In this document: piece by piece, positions 36,168-44,979 of the stretch | Position numbering within the stretch: position 1 is the stretch's first letter | How the letters are laid out: every line of letters begins with the position of its first letter | Assembly: GCA_902591865.1 (NCBI GenBank) | Contig: CACJCK010000008.1 | Coordinates: 1 to 46,909, forward strand | DNA from: an uncultured Prochlorococcus sp. | Lineage (GTDB): Bacteria; Cyanobacteriota; Cyanobacteriia; PCC-6307; Cyanobiaceae | Length of the DNA: 46,909 nt | Direction: 5' to 3' | Program-made: the position numbers and the translations under genes | The notes under the pieces: model-generated | What the model was told of the DNA's origin: nothing | What the model saw: the letters and a program-made list of their open reading frames with translations, nothing else | Databases searched by the model: none

Positions 36168-36818
36168 CTATTTTGATACAAAATCAAAATTAAATTCTTC
36201 CTGAATGATTTTTTTAACAATTCTCTTGATTTCTTGAATATTTAAATTTTTGTTATAGTCAATCATATTTGCCATAAAACAATTCTCTATTCCGCAAGGA
36301 TTAATTCTATTAAAGTTTTCTAGTTCGCAGTTAACATTGATTGAAAATCCATTTATCGTAATCCATCTTTTACAACCAATTCCAATAGAGGCAATTTTCT
36401 TATTTCCTATCCAAACACCAGTAAAACCTTTTCTAGATTTACAATCTAAATTAAAAGTTCCAAGAATTTTTATAATGATTTCTTCAAGTTTTCTTAAATA
36501 CCAATTTAAATCTTTATTAAAATTTTTCAAATCTAAAACCAAGTAAGTTACTAATTGACCAGGCATATGACAAGTAACCTCACCACCTCTATTAATCTTA
36601 AAAACATCATATTTATTATCATCCAATGAAAATAGTAAATTATCGTAATTAGATCCTCTACCTAATGTATAACAAAGTTTATGCTCCCCTATCCAAATAA
36701 AGTCTGGATTAGAATTATCTAAAATCAATGACTTCTGATATTCTTTTTGTAATTTATAAACATCATTAAAAGAAGAAATATTATCAGGTTGTTTAATTAT
36801 TGCTGTTCTATTTTCCAT
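36168..36818 (-). CDS. lipB: Octanoyl-ACP:protein N-octanoyltransferase (LipB)
   Basis: Transfers octanoate from ACP to the lipoyl-domain lysine of E2 and H proteins. Family motifs are [13 protein letters not shown] near residue 50, [21 protein letters not shown] near 79-99, the catalytic lysine in KKIASIGIG, and the catalytic cysteine in NPCGIENC. It is 216 residues, the normal length, with an ATG start. It is divergent from the hibernation factor gene across 44 bp and leads the run lipB-aas-ylqD-pdhC-queA, which holds one of its targets, PdhC. LipA is not in the window. Confidence 0.94.
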   Translation of the reverse strand: MENRTAIIKQPDNISSFNDVYKLQKEYQKSLILDNSNPDFIWIGEHKLCYTLGRGSNYDNLLFSLDDNKYDVFKINRGGEVTCHMPGQLVTYLVLDLKNFNKDLNWYLRKLEEIIIKILGTFNLDCKSRKGFTGVWIGNKKIASIGIGCKRWITINGFSINVNCELENFNRINPCGIENCFMANMIDYNKNLNIQEIKRIVKKIIQEEFNFDFVSK

Positions 36819-36862
36819 ATTTAAGTAGATTTAGAAAGTAAGTATATATTTTTATATTTGTT

Positions 36863-37447
36863 ATGAAAATTTTAATCCATGGAAAGAATCTTGAGCTCAC
36901 TGGAGCATTAAAAGAATATACCGAGGCTAAGATAGAAAAAGCAACGCATCATTATAAGGATATCGTGAAAGAAGCTGACATACACCTTTCAATTGAAAAG
37001 AACCCAAGAGTCTCGTTCCAAACTGCAGAAGTTACTATTTTTGCAAATGGTACAGTAATTAGAGCTGAAGAAAAAACTGAAAATCTATACTCAAGCATTG
37101 ATTTAGTTTCAAATAAACTTTGTAGAAAATTACGTAAATACAAAGAAAGAAACAATAAAACAATTCATAATAAACAATTTAAAAATAAAGATTCTTTACC
37201 AATTGAAAGTATGGAATCAAGTTTTTTAGATAAAGCTTTATTTAAAGAAGGTACTGAAGCAAGTCTGCCTGAGCCATCTATTAAAAATAAATACTTTGAA
37301 ATGACTCCAATTTCATCAGAAGAAGCAAGAAAACAATTAGATTTAATTGATCATGATTTTTATGTTTTTCGAAACAAGAAAAATAATGAACTTCAAGTTA
37401 TATATAAAAGGAATCATGGAGGTTATGGACTTATTCAATCTAAATAA
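36863..37447 (+). CDS. hpf: Ribosome hibernation promoting factor, long form (LrtA)
   Basis: Dimerises 70S ribosomes into inactive 100S particles in the dark or in stationary phase; in cyanobacteria it is known as the light-repressed LrtA. The S30AE domain is at 1-100 (MKILIHGKNLELTGALKEYTEAK). The C-terminal dimerisation domain is at about 135-190 (KYFEMTPISSEEARKQLDLIDHDFYVFRNKKNNELQVIYKR). The linker is charged. The start is ATG. The DeoC-like gene follows 7 bp after the stop, and recO follows that directly, so the three probably form one transcript. Confidence 0.95.
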   Translation: MKILIHGKNLELTGALKEYTEAKIEKATHHYKDIVKEADIHLSIEKNPRVSFQTAEVTIFANGTVIRAEEKTENLYSSIDLVSNKLCRKLRKYKERNNKTIHNKQFKNKDSLPIESMESSFLDKALFKEGTEASLPEPSIKNKYFEMTPISSEEARKQLDLIDHDFYVFRNKKNNELQVIYKRNHGGYGLIQSK

Positions 37448-37454
37448 GTTTTAA

Positions 37455-38114
37455 ATGCCCAATATTGAATATGAATTAAACGAGAAAATTCATGCGATTA
37501 TTATTAACCCTTATCTATCTTGGGAGGATTTCTGCGCGAATTGCGATTTAATAAGAAAATACAATATCAAAAATATTTCTACGTCACTAAATTATTTAAC
37601 TGATCTTAAAAACTGTTTGGGTAATTACAGCGCGGATATAAACGTACTTATTTCTTACCCTTTAGCAGATTTACCAGTTTCATTTATTGAAGAATTAGTT
37701 AGTTTTGCAAAAGATAAGGGCGCGAAAGGAATTGAATATATCCCAAACTTTATCAATTTATCCAAAAGAAATTTAGAAACTTTCGCTGCTGAAATTGAGC
37801 AAGTTAAATTATCTGGATTACCAGTTTCAATAGTCATAAATAAATCAAAAATTCAAGAAGAAGTTTTTATTAATGCGATTGAAATATGTTTGGAATTAGG
37901 AATAAAAAATTTTCAATTCGGAGATGGTTTTGGACCTCTTCTTACATCTAATGATGTCCCCGAAATACTAAAAATAACAGGCTCACAAAATCAAATCAAA
38001 GTTGTAGGTGGCATAAAAAAACTGACGCAAGTAATTGATTTATTTGATAGTGGAATTAGTTGTGTGGGAACTTCCAATTTTTGTGAAATTTTTGAAGAAG
38101 TAAACGTTATTTAA
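37455..38114 (+). CDS. deoC: DeoC-like aldolase-fold protein, catalytic lysine missing
   Basis: A 219-residue (beta/alpha)8-barrel protein of the DeoC/FbaB family. The order of segments fits deoxyribose-phosphate aldolase: ISTSLNYL, then GAKGIEYIPNFINL, and IKVVGGIKKLTQVIDLF at 181-197. The Schiff-base lysine, which in active enzymes lies in FVKTSTGFG, is absent: the equivalent is FQFGDGFG at 153-160. The aspartate of DEID is Glu94. The second lysine is kept as Lys182. It is therefore unlikely to be an active aldolase of the usual kind. It starts at ATG, and recO begins right after its stop. Confidence 0.8.
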   Translation: MPNIEYELNEKIHAIIINPYLSWEDFCANCDLIRKYNIKNISTSLNYLTDLKNCLGNYSADINVLISYPLADLPVSFIEELVSFAKDKGAKGIEYIPNFINLSKRNLETFAAEIEQVKLSGLPVSIVINKSKIQEEVFINAIEICLELGIKNFQFGDGFGPLLTSNDVPEILKITGSQNQIKVVGGIKKLTQVIDLFDSGISCVGTSNFCEIFEEVNVI

Positions 38115-38900
38115 ATGTCTGGTTCTGGTGAGTGCAGACTAAAAGGTCTCTGTATTAAAGCTTCTCCATTAGGCGAGAATGATAGATTAATAACTATCCT
38201 TACAGATGAGCAAGGGATTGTTAGATTAGCGGCACCTGGTGCTAGGCGTCCTAAAAGTAGTCTTGCCGCAGCTACTCCCTTAACATATCTAAGTCTGCAG
38301 ATTTTTGGGAAAAGAAATCTTAAATCTGTACGTCAAATTAAAATATTAAAAAGCTATTCTGGTCTAGGGAAAAATATTGAATGTCTTGCAGCCGCACAAG
38401 CGATAACTGAATTAACATTTTTATTAGTAGGTAATAATGACAAGCAACAAGACTATTTATCTTGCGTTCTTGCACATCTTGATAGGATTTATTTATATAA
38501 AGAGTCTCAAGAAGAAGATATTAAAATGCTCTCAATGAGTATTCAATCTTTAATCCATCTATTAGCCATCGGGGGTATTAATTTACCAATTCATCATTGT
38601 TGTAAAACTGGAGAACCTATTATTCCACCTTTAGGAAATTGGGAATGGAGTTGTTATTATTTCCCGAGTGAAGGGTTTTCATCCATAGAAGATCCTCAAA
38701 GTAATCTAAAAATAAATGCATCTGAAGTCGCTCTATTACAGAGACTTCTTTTCCCAGAATTACCAATAAAATCTAATGGGGAGTTGTTGGGTCCAAAAAA
38801 AGTCTGGCTTAAAATATTATTCATTATTGAGACATGGATCTCTAATCAATTAGAGAAGGATCTATCTTCACTAAAAATGTTGAGAGAGATATATAGTTAG
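38115..38900 (+). CDS. recO: DNA repair protein RecO
   Basis: Helps RecR load RecA onto SSB-covered single-stranded DNA in the RecFOR pathway. The N-terminal OB-fold is visible as KGLCIKASPLGENDRLITILTDEQG and RLAAPGARRPKSSLAAATPLTYL. The helical C-terminal part follows with Cys-rich HHCCKTGEPI, which matches the reduced zinc-binding region of the family. The protein is 261 residues, a normal length. The ATG is at 38115, directly after the stop of the DeoC-like gene, so translation is probably coupled. Confidence 0.93.
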   Translation: MSGSGECRLKGLCIKASPLGENDRLITILTDEQGIVRLAAPGARRPKSSLAAATPLTYLSLQIFGKRNLKSVRQIKILKSYSGLGKNIECLAAAQAITELTFLLVGNNDKQQDYLSCVLAHLDRIYLYKESQEEDIKMLSMSIQSLIHLLAIGGINLPIHHCCKTGEPIIPPLGNWEWSCYYFPSEGFSSIEDPQSNLKINASEVALLQRLLFPELPIKSNGELLGPKKVWLKILFIIETWISNQLEKDLSSLKMLREIYS

Positions 38901-38954
38901 CATTTCATGAAGCATTGGAAAATTTAAAAAATATGATCATGGCGCCTTTGCCTG

Positions 38955-38974
38955 TTAACTTAATAAATAGTTAA
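38955..38974 (+). repeat. Inverted repeat upstream of the GT4 gene
   Basis: TTAACT and AGTTAA are separated by 8 bp (taataaat) and end 10 bp before the GTG start of the glycosyltransferase gene. It could be an operator or a translation-blocking hairpin. Being AT-only apart from one pair, it may also be chance. Confidence 0.25.
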
Positions 38975-38984
38975 TCCAATTAAT

Positions 38985-40142
38985 GTGGTTCATATTGCCT
39001 GGTTGGGAAAAAAATCCCCTTTTTGTGGAAATGTAACTTACGGTAATTCAACTACTAATGAATTAAAGGCCAGAGGGCATACAATTAGTTTTATTCATTT
39101 CGACAATCCCTCTAGTTCAAATTCATCAAACCCATTATTTCTTGCAAATGATCCTGATGTAAGTCTCCCATATTTAATTAAATCTCAAGTTTATACAATA
39201 CCCTCACCAAGGGCAGAAAAAGAGCTAAGGCTATCATTGGAAAGATTAAAACCTGACATAGTACATGCAAGCCTAACTTTATCTCCTTTAGACTTTAGAC
39301 TTCCAGAGCTTTGTAATGAAATTAATGTGCCTCTGATAGGAACATTTCATCCACCATTTGATTCAAAAAATAGAAATCTAACTGCGAGCACTCAACAATT
39401 AACATATCAACTTTATGCTCCCTCTTTAGCAAAGTTTGATAAAATAATTATTTTTTCTGAACCTCAAAAAAATGTTCTTGAGAAATTAGGAGTACCTAAA
39501 GAAAAACAAATAATTATTCCAAACGGCGTTGATGAAAATATTTGGAAACCTTTTTGCGAAAAAAGTAAAAAATATGATCAGGTAAAAAACAAACTTGGAA
39601 ATAAAAGAATCTTTTTATATATGGGAAGGATTGCAAATGAGAAAAATATCGAGGCACTTTTACGTTCTTGGCGCCAAACAAAAACTCAAAATTGCAAATT
39701 AGTTATTGTTGGTGATGGACCAATGAAGCCAACACTTGAAAATAGTTTTTCTAACCTTGGTAATGAGAAATTACTTTGGTGGGGTGCCGAATTAGATTTA
39801 GAAACTAGGATAGCAATAATGCAAATAGCAGAAGTATTTTTCTTACCAAGCTTAGTAGAAGGTTTATCATTATCACTTTTAGAGGCAATGTCTGCTGGTA
39901 CTGCTTGTGTAGCTACAGATGCTGGGGCTGATGGTGAAGTTTTAGATAACGGAGCAGGAATAGTAATTTCAACTGATAATGTGGCTGCACAATTAAAAAC
40001 TATAATCCCAATTCTTGTAGAACACCCTTCATTTACAAAAGATCTTGCGAAAAAAGCTAGAGAACGTATACTCAACAGATACACAATTGCTAAAAATATA
40101 AATTCACTTGAAAAAGTTTATATGAACTTAAAAGATAATTGA
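38985..40142 (+). CDS. dgdA: GT4 glycosyltransferase, probably digalactosyldiacylglycerol synthase
   Basis: Retaining glycosyltransferase of family GT4. The N-terminus HIAWLGKKSPFCGNVTYG is what I recall of the cyanobacterial DgdA (Synechocystis slr1508), which galactosylates MGDG to DGDG in thylakoid lipid synthesis. The donor-binding domain has LYMGRIANEKNIEALLRSW and the conserved EX7E motif in PSLVEGLSLSLLEAMSAG. There is no membrane segment, so it is probably peripheral. The 385-residue frame starts at GTG 38985; an ATG two bases upstream is out of frame. It converges on proC with a 5-bp gap. The acceptor assignment rests on memory of the family. SqdX is the main alternative but starts differently. 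Confidence 0.72.
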   Translation: MVHIAWLGKKSPFCGNVTYGNSTTNELKARGHTISFIHFDNPSSSNSSNPLFLANDPDVSLPYLIKSQVYTIPSPRAEKELRLSLERLKPDIVHASLTLSPLDFRLPELCNEINVPLIGTFHPPFDSKNRNLTASTQQLTYQLYAPSLAKFDKIIIFSEPQKNVLEKLGVPKEKQIIIPNGVDENIWKPFCEKSKKYDQVKNKLGNKRIFLYMGRIANEKNIEALLRSWRQTKTQNCKLVIVGDGPMKPTLENSFSNLGNEKLLWWGAELDLETRIAIMQIAEVFFLPSLVEGLSLSLLEAMSAGTACVATDAGADGEVLDNGAGIVISTDNVAAQLKTIIPILVEHPSFTKDLAKKARERILNRYTIAKNINSLEKVYMNLKDN

Positions 40143-40147
40143 AAAAC

Positions 40148-40960
40148 CTAACGAAACTCTTTACTTCTATTACTAGCTGAAACTATTGATTCAATTAATG
40201 CTGACCTTACACTCTTTTTTTCTAAAACCCTTAAAGCAGAAATAGTTGTTCCTCCTGGAGAAGTTACTAAATTTTTAATCTCAGAAGTAGTTAGTTTATT
40301 TTCTTTTATTAGACTAGTAGTCCCTAGTATCATTTCTAAAATGAGTTCCTCTGAAAGTATTTTTGGTAATCCGCCGCTCAATCCTCCATCACTTAATGCC
40401 TCTATAATTAAAGCAATAATTGCAGGCCCTGAGGAAGTTAAGGCTAAAAATATATCAAGGTAATCTTCAGTAAATTCATAAATCTTACTAGTTTTTTCAA
40501 ATAATTTTTTTGTAAATCTTTTCTGATCTTCTGTAATATCTTCTCCCCAAGAAATTCCTGTTAAGCCTTTTCCAATAGTTATTGGAATATTTGTAACCAC
40601 CCTCACACATTTATGATTAGGAAACTTTTGAATAAGTCTATTTATTGAAACCCCCGCAAGAATTGAAACTATTAAATTATCCTTGTTTTTTATATGATGG
40701 GCCTCACTTACATCATTAAATTGTTGGGGTTTTATCGAAAGAAGTTTATATTGACAATCCCAAATTATTTTTGACTCTTTAGAACCTGATTTACAAACAT
40801 TAATATTATATTTATAATTTTTTTTTATATTTTCTAAACTTTTTTCTGAATTAACTACACAAAAAACATTCTCTGGCTGAACTAATTTGTTATCTAATAA
40901 AGGAGTTACTATAGCACTTGCAATATTTCCGAACCCAATAATCGCAATCTTATCAGTCAC
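40148..40960 (-). CDS. proC: Pyrroline-5-carboxylate reductase
   Basis: Last enzyme of proline synthesis, reducing pyrroline-5-carboxylate with NAD(P)H. The dinucleotide motif is IAIIGFGNIASAIV near residues 5-18. The signature region near the C-terminus is LTSSGPAIIALIIEALSDGG, then VTSPGGTTISALRVLE. At 270 residues it is the family's usual length. The start is GTG. It lies 7 bp downstream of sepF; proC next to sepF and yggS is a widespread bacterial arrangement. Confidence 0.95.
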   Translation of the reverse strand: MTDKIAIIGFGNIASAIVTPLLDNKLVQPENVFCVVNSEKSLENIKKNYKYNINVCKSGSKESKIIWDCQYKLLSIKPQQFNDVSEAHHIKNKDNLIVSILAGVSINRLIQKFPNHKCVRVVTNIPITIGKGLTGISWGEDITEDQKRFTKKLFEKTSKIYEFTEDYLDIFLALTSSGPAIIALIIEALSDGGLSGGLPKILSEELILEMILGTTSLIKENKLTTSEIKNLVTSPGGTTISALRVLEKKSVRSALIESIVSASNRSKEFR

Positions 40961-40967
40961 AGATTAA

Positions 40968-41543
40968 TCACGAATAAGCACTTAATTTAGAATTACCCCA
41001 TGCTGGTTCAGGAGTAGTATTTTTGCCCAAACTATATTGTGGTGCGTTTTCTGTAGGCACAGAAGAAGGAGATGCTTCTTCTTGTGAAGAACTAGTTACA
41101 TTGACACAACTTGGTGCAAAAAGAAAAATACTTTCACCGACTCTCTCTTGATGTCCATCAATCGCATATGCGCCCCCTGCAACAAAATCAACAGCTCTTT
41201 GAGCTTGATCAGGATCCATCATAGTTAAATTAAGAATTACGGTTTTTCTCTCTCTTAATGCTTGTATAGCTTGAGGCATCTCATCAAAACTTCTTGGTTC
41301 CATTAAGCTTACTTCTGAGGATGAATTCGAAATCCCAGGCATGCCAACCACTTTTGATGATCTATTGTTATTCATAAAATCGAATGGGTTTGAATTCGCA
41401 AGGGCATTTGCATTCCTCGGATTTTGTTTGGAATTATTAATTTCATTTAATTCATCCTCTGATGTATAGTCCAACTCATCAAAATCATCATCGAGATACT
41501 CATCTCCTGCAACAACTGCCTTTAATTTAGAAATAAGTGACAC
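40968..41543 (-). CDS. sepF: Cell division protein SepF
   Basis: Membrane-associated protein that links FtsZ filaments to the membrane and helps septum assembly; it is called Cdv2 in cyanobacteria. The N-terminal amphipathic helix [13 protein letters not shown] is the likely membrane anchor. An acidic, asparagine-rich linker follows, then the SepF domain at about 85-165 ([39 protein letters not shown]). The tail is serine/proline-rich. It is 191 residues, with a GTG start. pipY lies upstream across 150 bp that contain a palindrome, so sepF-proC may have their own promoter. Confidence 0.94.
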   Translation of the reverse strand: MSLISKLKAVVAGDEYLDDDFDELDYTSEDELNEINNSKQNPRNANALANSNPFDFMNNNRSSKVVGMPGISNSSSEVSLMEPRSFDEMPQAIQALRERKTVILNLTMMDPDQAQRAVDFVAGGAYAIDGHQERVGESIFLFAPSCVNVTSSSQEEASPSSVPTENAPQYSLGKNTTPEPAWGNSKLSAYS

Positions 41544-41565
41544 CTTTTAAATCCTCTTGAAATTA

Positions 41566-41594
41566 ATTACTAAGGTTTAATAACCTTAAGTAAT
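41566..41594. repeat. Long imperfect palindrome between pipY and sepF
   Basis: ATTACT-AAGGTT, loop TAAT, AACCTT-A-AGTAAT: a 12-bp stem with a single bulged A. It lies 23 bases upstream of the sepF start and about 100 bases after the pipY stop on the minus strand. No U tract follows, so an operator or an mRNA 5' hairpin for sepF is more likely than a terminator. Confidence 0.4.
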
Positions 41595-41693
41595 AGATTC
41601 ATTTTTTACATGAATAAACTACCTATACTTAAATAACGTTTGTTGAACTTTACTGCAAGTTTATATATAAGATTTTTATAAAAAAATAACTAA

Positions 41694-42365
41694 TTAGGCT
41701 CTAGCTCCAAAAATCAATGCTCCTAATCTTAACCAAGTTGATCCAGCATCAATAGCTTCCTTCCAATCACTTGACATCCCCATGGAACAATCTGATAGTT
41801 GCAGTGAATCAGCCAGAAAACGACATTTTTTGAACAACCCTAGATTTTCTTTAGAGCTAAGTCCTCTAGGATTGATAGTCATCAAACCGGTTAATGAAAT
41901 ATTTTTCAATTCTTGAATTTCTCTCCATTTCAATTTTAAAAATTCAGGATTAAAGCCTCCTTTTGTAGGATCATCACTCAACTTAACCTGCAACATTATT
42001 AATGGATTTTTCTTCTCTTCACGAGAAATATTAGAAATCTTTTGCAACTTTTCAAATGAATCTACTGAATGAATATATTTAAAATTTTGGACTATCTTTC
42101 TTATTTTATTACTTTGTATTCTTCCAATAAAGTGCCAATTTATTTGTTTAAGGTCTTTTAAAATTAATTGTTTTTCAAACGCCTCTTGAAACTTACTTTC
42201 ACCAAAATCATTCTGACCGATATTTTGAATAGTCTTGATTTCTTGACTTTTAAATCCTTTACTTACCGCAAGAATATTTACATTTGGTGGGATTTTGTTT
42301 TTTATTTTTAAATAATTTGCAGGGTTCACCTTTATAAGAAAGTTTGCGTAAATAAATTCTCCCAT
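41694..42365 (-). CDS. pipY: PLP homeostasis protein (YggS/PipY)
   Basis: Single-domain PLP-binding protein of the YggS/PLPBP family, involved in vitamin B6 and amino/keto-acid balance. The PLP lysine is Lys36 in ILAVSKGFKS. Other signature segments are FGESKFQEAFEK, WHFIGRIQSNKIRKI, GLMTINP and SMGMSSDWKEAIDAGSTWLRLGALIFG. It is 223 residues, with an ATG start. It overlaps pipX by 34 bp in another frame. In cyanobacteria the gene is known as pipY because it is constantly linked to pipX. Confidence 0.95.
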   Translation of the reverse strand: MGEFIYANFLIKVNPANYLKIKNKIPPNVNILAVSKGFKSQEIKTIQNIGQNDFGESKFQEAFEKQLILKDLKQINWHFIGRIQSNKIRKIVQNFKYIHSVDSFEKLQKISNISREEKKNPLIMLQVKLSDDPTKGGFNPEFLKLKWREIQELKNISLTGLMTINPRGLSSKENLGLFKKCRFLADSLQLSDCSMGMSSDWKEAIDAGSTWLRLGALIFGARA

Positions 42366-42598
42366 TTAGAAACCTCTTCAGATCCTTTTCTTCTAGCTTT
42401 TTGAAGGTTTAATTCGGCCTGACTACGGGCATCTAAATAAGGTATAACTTCAAAAAAAACTTCTCTCTGTCGAACTTCTACCAAGAAAAACATTTTTTGA
42501 GCATATAAAGTCGCATAAATATCTCTCCCATCATTTCCAGGAGAAACTTGATATAACATGCCAAATGTTGGATGGTTTAAATAACGCTCAGAACTCAA
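42332..42598 (-). CDS. pipX: PII-interacting protein X (PipX)
   Basis: Small co-activator that shuttles between NtcA and PII according to 2-oxoglutarate and so links nitrogen status to transcription. The 88-residue protein matches the family throughout: ERYLNHPTFGMLYQV at 4-18, DIYATLYAQKMFFLVEV in the Tudor-like domain, IPYLDARSQAE, and the C-terminal helices ending ENLFTQTFL. The start is TTG 42598, which places YLNHPTFG at the standard distance. It overlaps pipY by 34 bp. Neither ntcA nor glnB is in the window. Confidence 0.95.
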   Translation of the reverse strand: MSSERYLNHPTFGMLYQVSPGNDGRDIYATLYAQKMFFLVEVRQREVFFEVIPYLDARSQAELNLQKARRKGSEEVSKWENLFTQTFL

Positions 42599-42617
42599 AC
42601 CTAAAATAATTTATTAT

Positions 42618-43532
42618 TTATAATGCACCATACAGTTTTCTAAGAAAAATTGCTATGCAAATAAAACAAATCGATAATGTATTAACAATTACATTGAGAG
42701 ATTTTGAAGGATAAAGAGTTCTAAATCTGTTGGTTTTTATAATAATTTTTTTCTTTGATAGTAAAGATTCCGCTCCATAATCAATTCTCAGAAATATATT
42801 TTGAAATAACCTTTCCACTAAAATTAATAAAACATTAAAGGATTTCTTTAATCCTAAATTTCGAAAATTTATTGATCTAACTGAAACTGATTTAATGATA
42901 TTTTGAAGTTCTTCTTGCACTAAAGGAATAAAACGTAATGCAATTAACAACTGAAAAAGCCACTTGCTAGTTGGTAATCCAATCTTTCTTAATGGATACA
43001 TAAACCAACTTAATCCCCATACAATGTCTTCCTGCAATGTGGTTAAAAGCATCAAATTCACACTATGAACAACGGTAAATATCAAAGTGGAGGTTTTTAT
43101 TCCTAGTTCAAAAGCTTTTCTTGATAAATTGTAGGGACCAAAATTAATAAACCATATCTTCTGCGAATGAATTTGCAAAATATTCCATTCTTTTTTGCTT
43201 TCTAGTACTACTTGCAACTCATTGGGATTTCTTATGTAGCCATCAAGAGATTGAATATCAGACGAGGCAAGTATTGATATACATCCAATTAATAGTGACA
43301 AACATGAGAGGAAAAATAATGATCGCCACCATACTCTGGATGGCAATAAACTTAAAAAAGTAATTAATAGTAAAAAAACAACTAAACTCAATCTCCATAT
43401 TGGACCTGCCCAAATTGGAGTGATTAAAAATATCATCACAATAATTATTTTTAATCTACTATCTATGATTCTTAGCCAACTTCTATTACCATGAACGTAT
43501 TGACCAACAGAAAATTTGGTTAGCAAATTCAT
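42618..43532 (-). CDS. CbiQ/EcfT-like transmembrane protein
   Basis: A 304-residue membrane protein of the CbiQ/EcfT family, the T component of energy-coupling-factor importers. It begins SVGQYVHGNRSWLRIIDSRLKI, typical of the family, with hydrophobic segments near 30-45, 48-65, 70-90, 155-175 and 270-295. The two coupling motifs normally read A-R-G or A-R-S; here VSVRSINF and DYGAESLL occupy those places, so ATPase contact may be altered. No ECF ATPase or S component is near. The ATG overlaps the der stop codon by one base (TAATG). The substrate is unknown. Confidence 0.82.
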   Translation of the reverse strand: MNLLTKFSVGQYVHGNRSWLRIIDSRLKIIIVMIFLITPIWAGPIWRLSLVVFLLLITFLSLLPSRVWWRSLFFLSCLSLLIGCISILASSDIQSLDGYIRNPNELQVVLESKKEWNILQIHSQKIWFINFGPYNLSRKAFELGIKTSTLIFTVVHSVNLMLLTTLQEDIVWGLSWFMYPLRKIGLPTSKWLFQLLIALRFIPLVQEELQNIIKSVSVRSINFRNLGLKKSFNVLLILVERLFQNIFLRIDYGAESLLSKKKIIIKTNRFRTLYPSKSLNVIVNTLSICFICIAIFLRKLYGAL

Positions 43533-44905
43533 TAATCTTTTTGAATTAACTCTATATTTTCTCTTTCGACTTCTTTATTTAAGGCTCTTTGCTGTTTCCC
43601 TCTCCAAAGTAAAATAAGGGGTGTGCCTTCAAAGCCTAAATTTACTCTAATTTGTTTTTCAATATATCTTCTATAAGTTATTCCGAATAATTTAGGGTCA
43701 TTTACAAAAAGAGTAAAAGTGGGAGGTTTGTTCTTTACTTGAGTACCGTAATAAAGCCTGCCTTGCTTACCACTTCTCTTCGTTGGAGGACTTTTCCAAC
43801 TGATTGATTCTTTAAGTACTTCATTAACTACAGATGTTGTAACTCTTCTTCTATGTTGATTTACAGCATTAATAGCATGCTCAAAAATATTATCAACTCT
43901 TTGACCAGTTAGGGCAGATATAAAAATCATTTTTGACCAGTGTAAAAAATAAAGTTTAGATCTAAGTTCTTTTTCTACTTGATAAATTGTTAAACTATTT
44001 TTCTCTACAAGATCCCATTTATTAACAACAATTATACAAGCTCTGCCTTGTTCTTCTATGCGCCCGGCCAGCTTCTGGTCTTGATCAGTTACTCCATCTA
44101 TAGCATCTATAACTAAAACACAAACATCACTTCTATCTATAGATTTAAAAGCCCTATTAATACCAAAGAATTCTGTACCATATTTAACATTTTTCTTTCT
44201 TCTAATCCCTGCAGTATCAATAATTTTCCAATGATTATCACCTTTTTTAATAAGCGTATCTATTGAATCAGTTGTCGTACCACTAATATCACTAACTATT
44301 GCTCTTTTTTCTCCACAGATTGAATTTAACAAACTAGATTTACCAACATTAGGCCTACCAATAATTGACATCATTATCTTTTCTTCATCATCCTGGATAT
44401 TATTTTCAGGAAGTTGGCCAATAACAAGATCTAAAAGATCTCCAGTACCTGAACCATGAATAGCAGAAACAGGGTTAGGTTCGCCCAATCCCAATTTCCA
44501 GAACTCTGAAGCTAGGGATATTCCTAGAGTAGTCGATTCGCATTTATTAACAGCAACAATTGTTTTACAGCTTGAGTTCCTTAACCATTTTGCTATTGAT
44601 AAATCACCATCAGTAACGCCTTGATTCCCATCTACTACAAGTAACGCGAGTGAAGCCTCTTCCAGAGCCAAGAAAACTTGAGTCCTTATTTCTGGAAGAA
44701 ATTCACTATCATCATCAAAAACTAAACCTCCAGTATCAACTATTTGAAATTCCTTACCTCCCCATGAAGCATTTTGATAAGTTCTATCTCTTGTAACACC
44801 AGGTTTGTCAAATACTATTGCATCATTACTTTGGCAAAGACGATTAACTAAGGTAGATTTCCCAACGTTCGGTCTTCCGATAATTGCTATTGTAGGAAGA
44901 ATCAA
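43532..44905 (-). CDS. der: GTPase Der (EngA)
   Basis: Essential tandem-GTPase that matures the 50S ribosomal subunit. The two G domains are both complete: GRPNVGKST at 10-18, DTGG and NKCE in the first; GRPNVGKSS near 183, DTAGIRRK and NKWDLVEK in the second. A KH-like C-terminal domain follows ([35 protein letters not shown]). It is 457 residues, with a TTG start, because the protein begins six residues before [12 protein letters not shown]. It overlaps the CbiQ-like gene by one base downstream. Confidence 0.97.
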   Translation of the reverse strand: MILPTIAIIGRPNVGKSTLVNRLCQSNDAIVFDKPGVTRDRTYQNASWGGKEFQIVDTGGLVFDDDSEFLPEIRTQVFLALEEASLALLVVDGNQGVTDGDLSIAKWLRNSSCKTIVAVNKCESTTLGISLASEFWKLGLGEPNPVSAIHGSGTGDLLDLVIGQLPENNIQDDEEKIMMSIIGRPNVGKSSLLNSICGEKRAIVSDISGTTTDSIDTLIKKGDNHWKIIDTAGIRRKKNVKYGTEFFGINRAFKSIDRSDVCVLVIDAIDGVTDQDQKLAGRIEEQGRACIIVVNKWDLVEKNSLTIYQVEKELRSKLYFLHWSKMIFISALTGQRVDNIFEHAINAVNQHRRRVTTSVVNEVLKESISWKSPPTKRSGKQGRLYYGTQVKNKPPTFTLFVNDPKLFGITYRRYIEKQIRVNLGFEGTPLILLWRGKQQRALNKEVERENIELIQKD

Positions 44906-44979
44906 TTCTTCTCTCCAAAGAAAGTAGTATCCATTACAACTATACCTTTAATAGAATCATTTACCTTATTTAAAAAAAC

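Noticed and set aside
39686..40084. 132-aa open frame antisense to the GT4 glycosyltransferase gene
   Set aside because: The opposite strand carries clear GT4 motifs, and the antisense protein has no recognisable domain.
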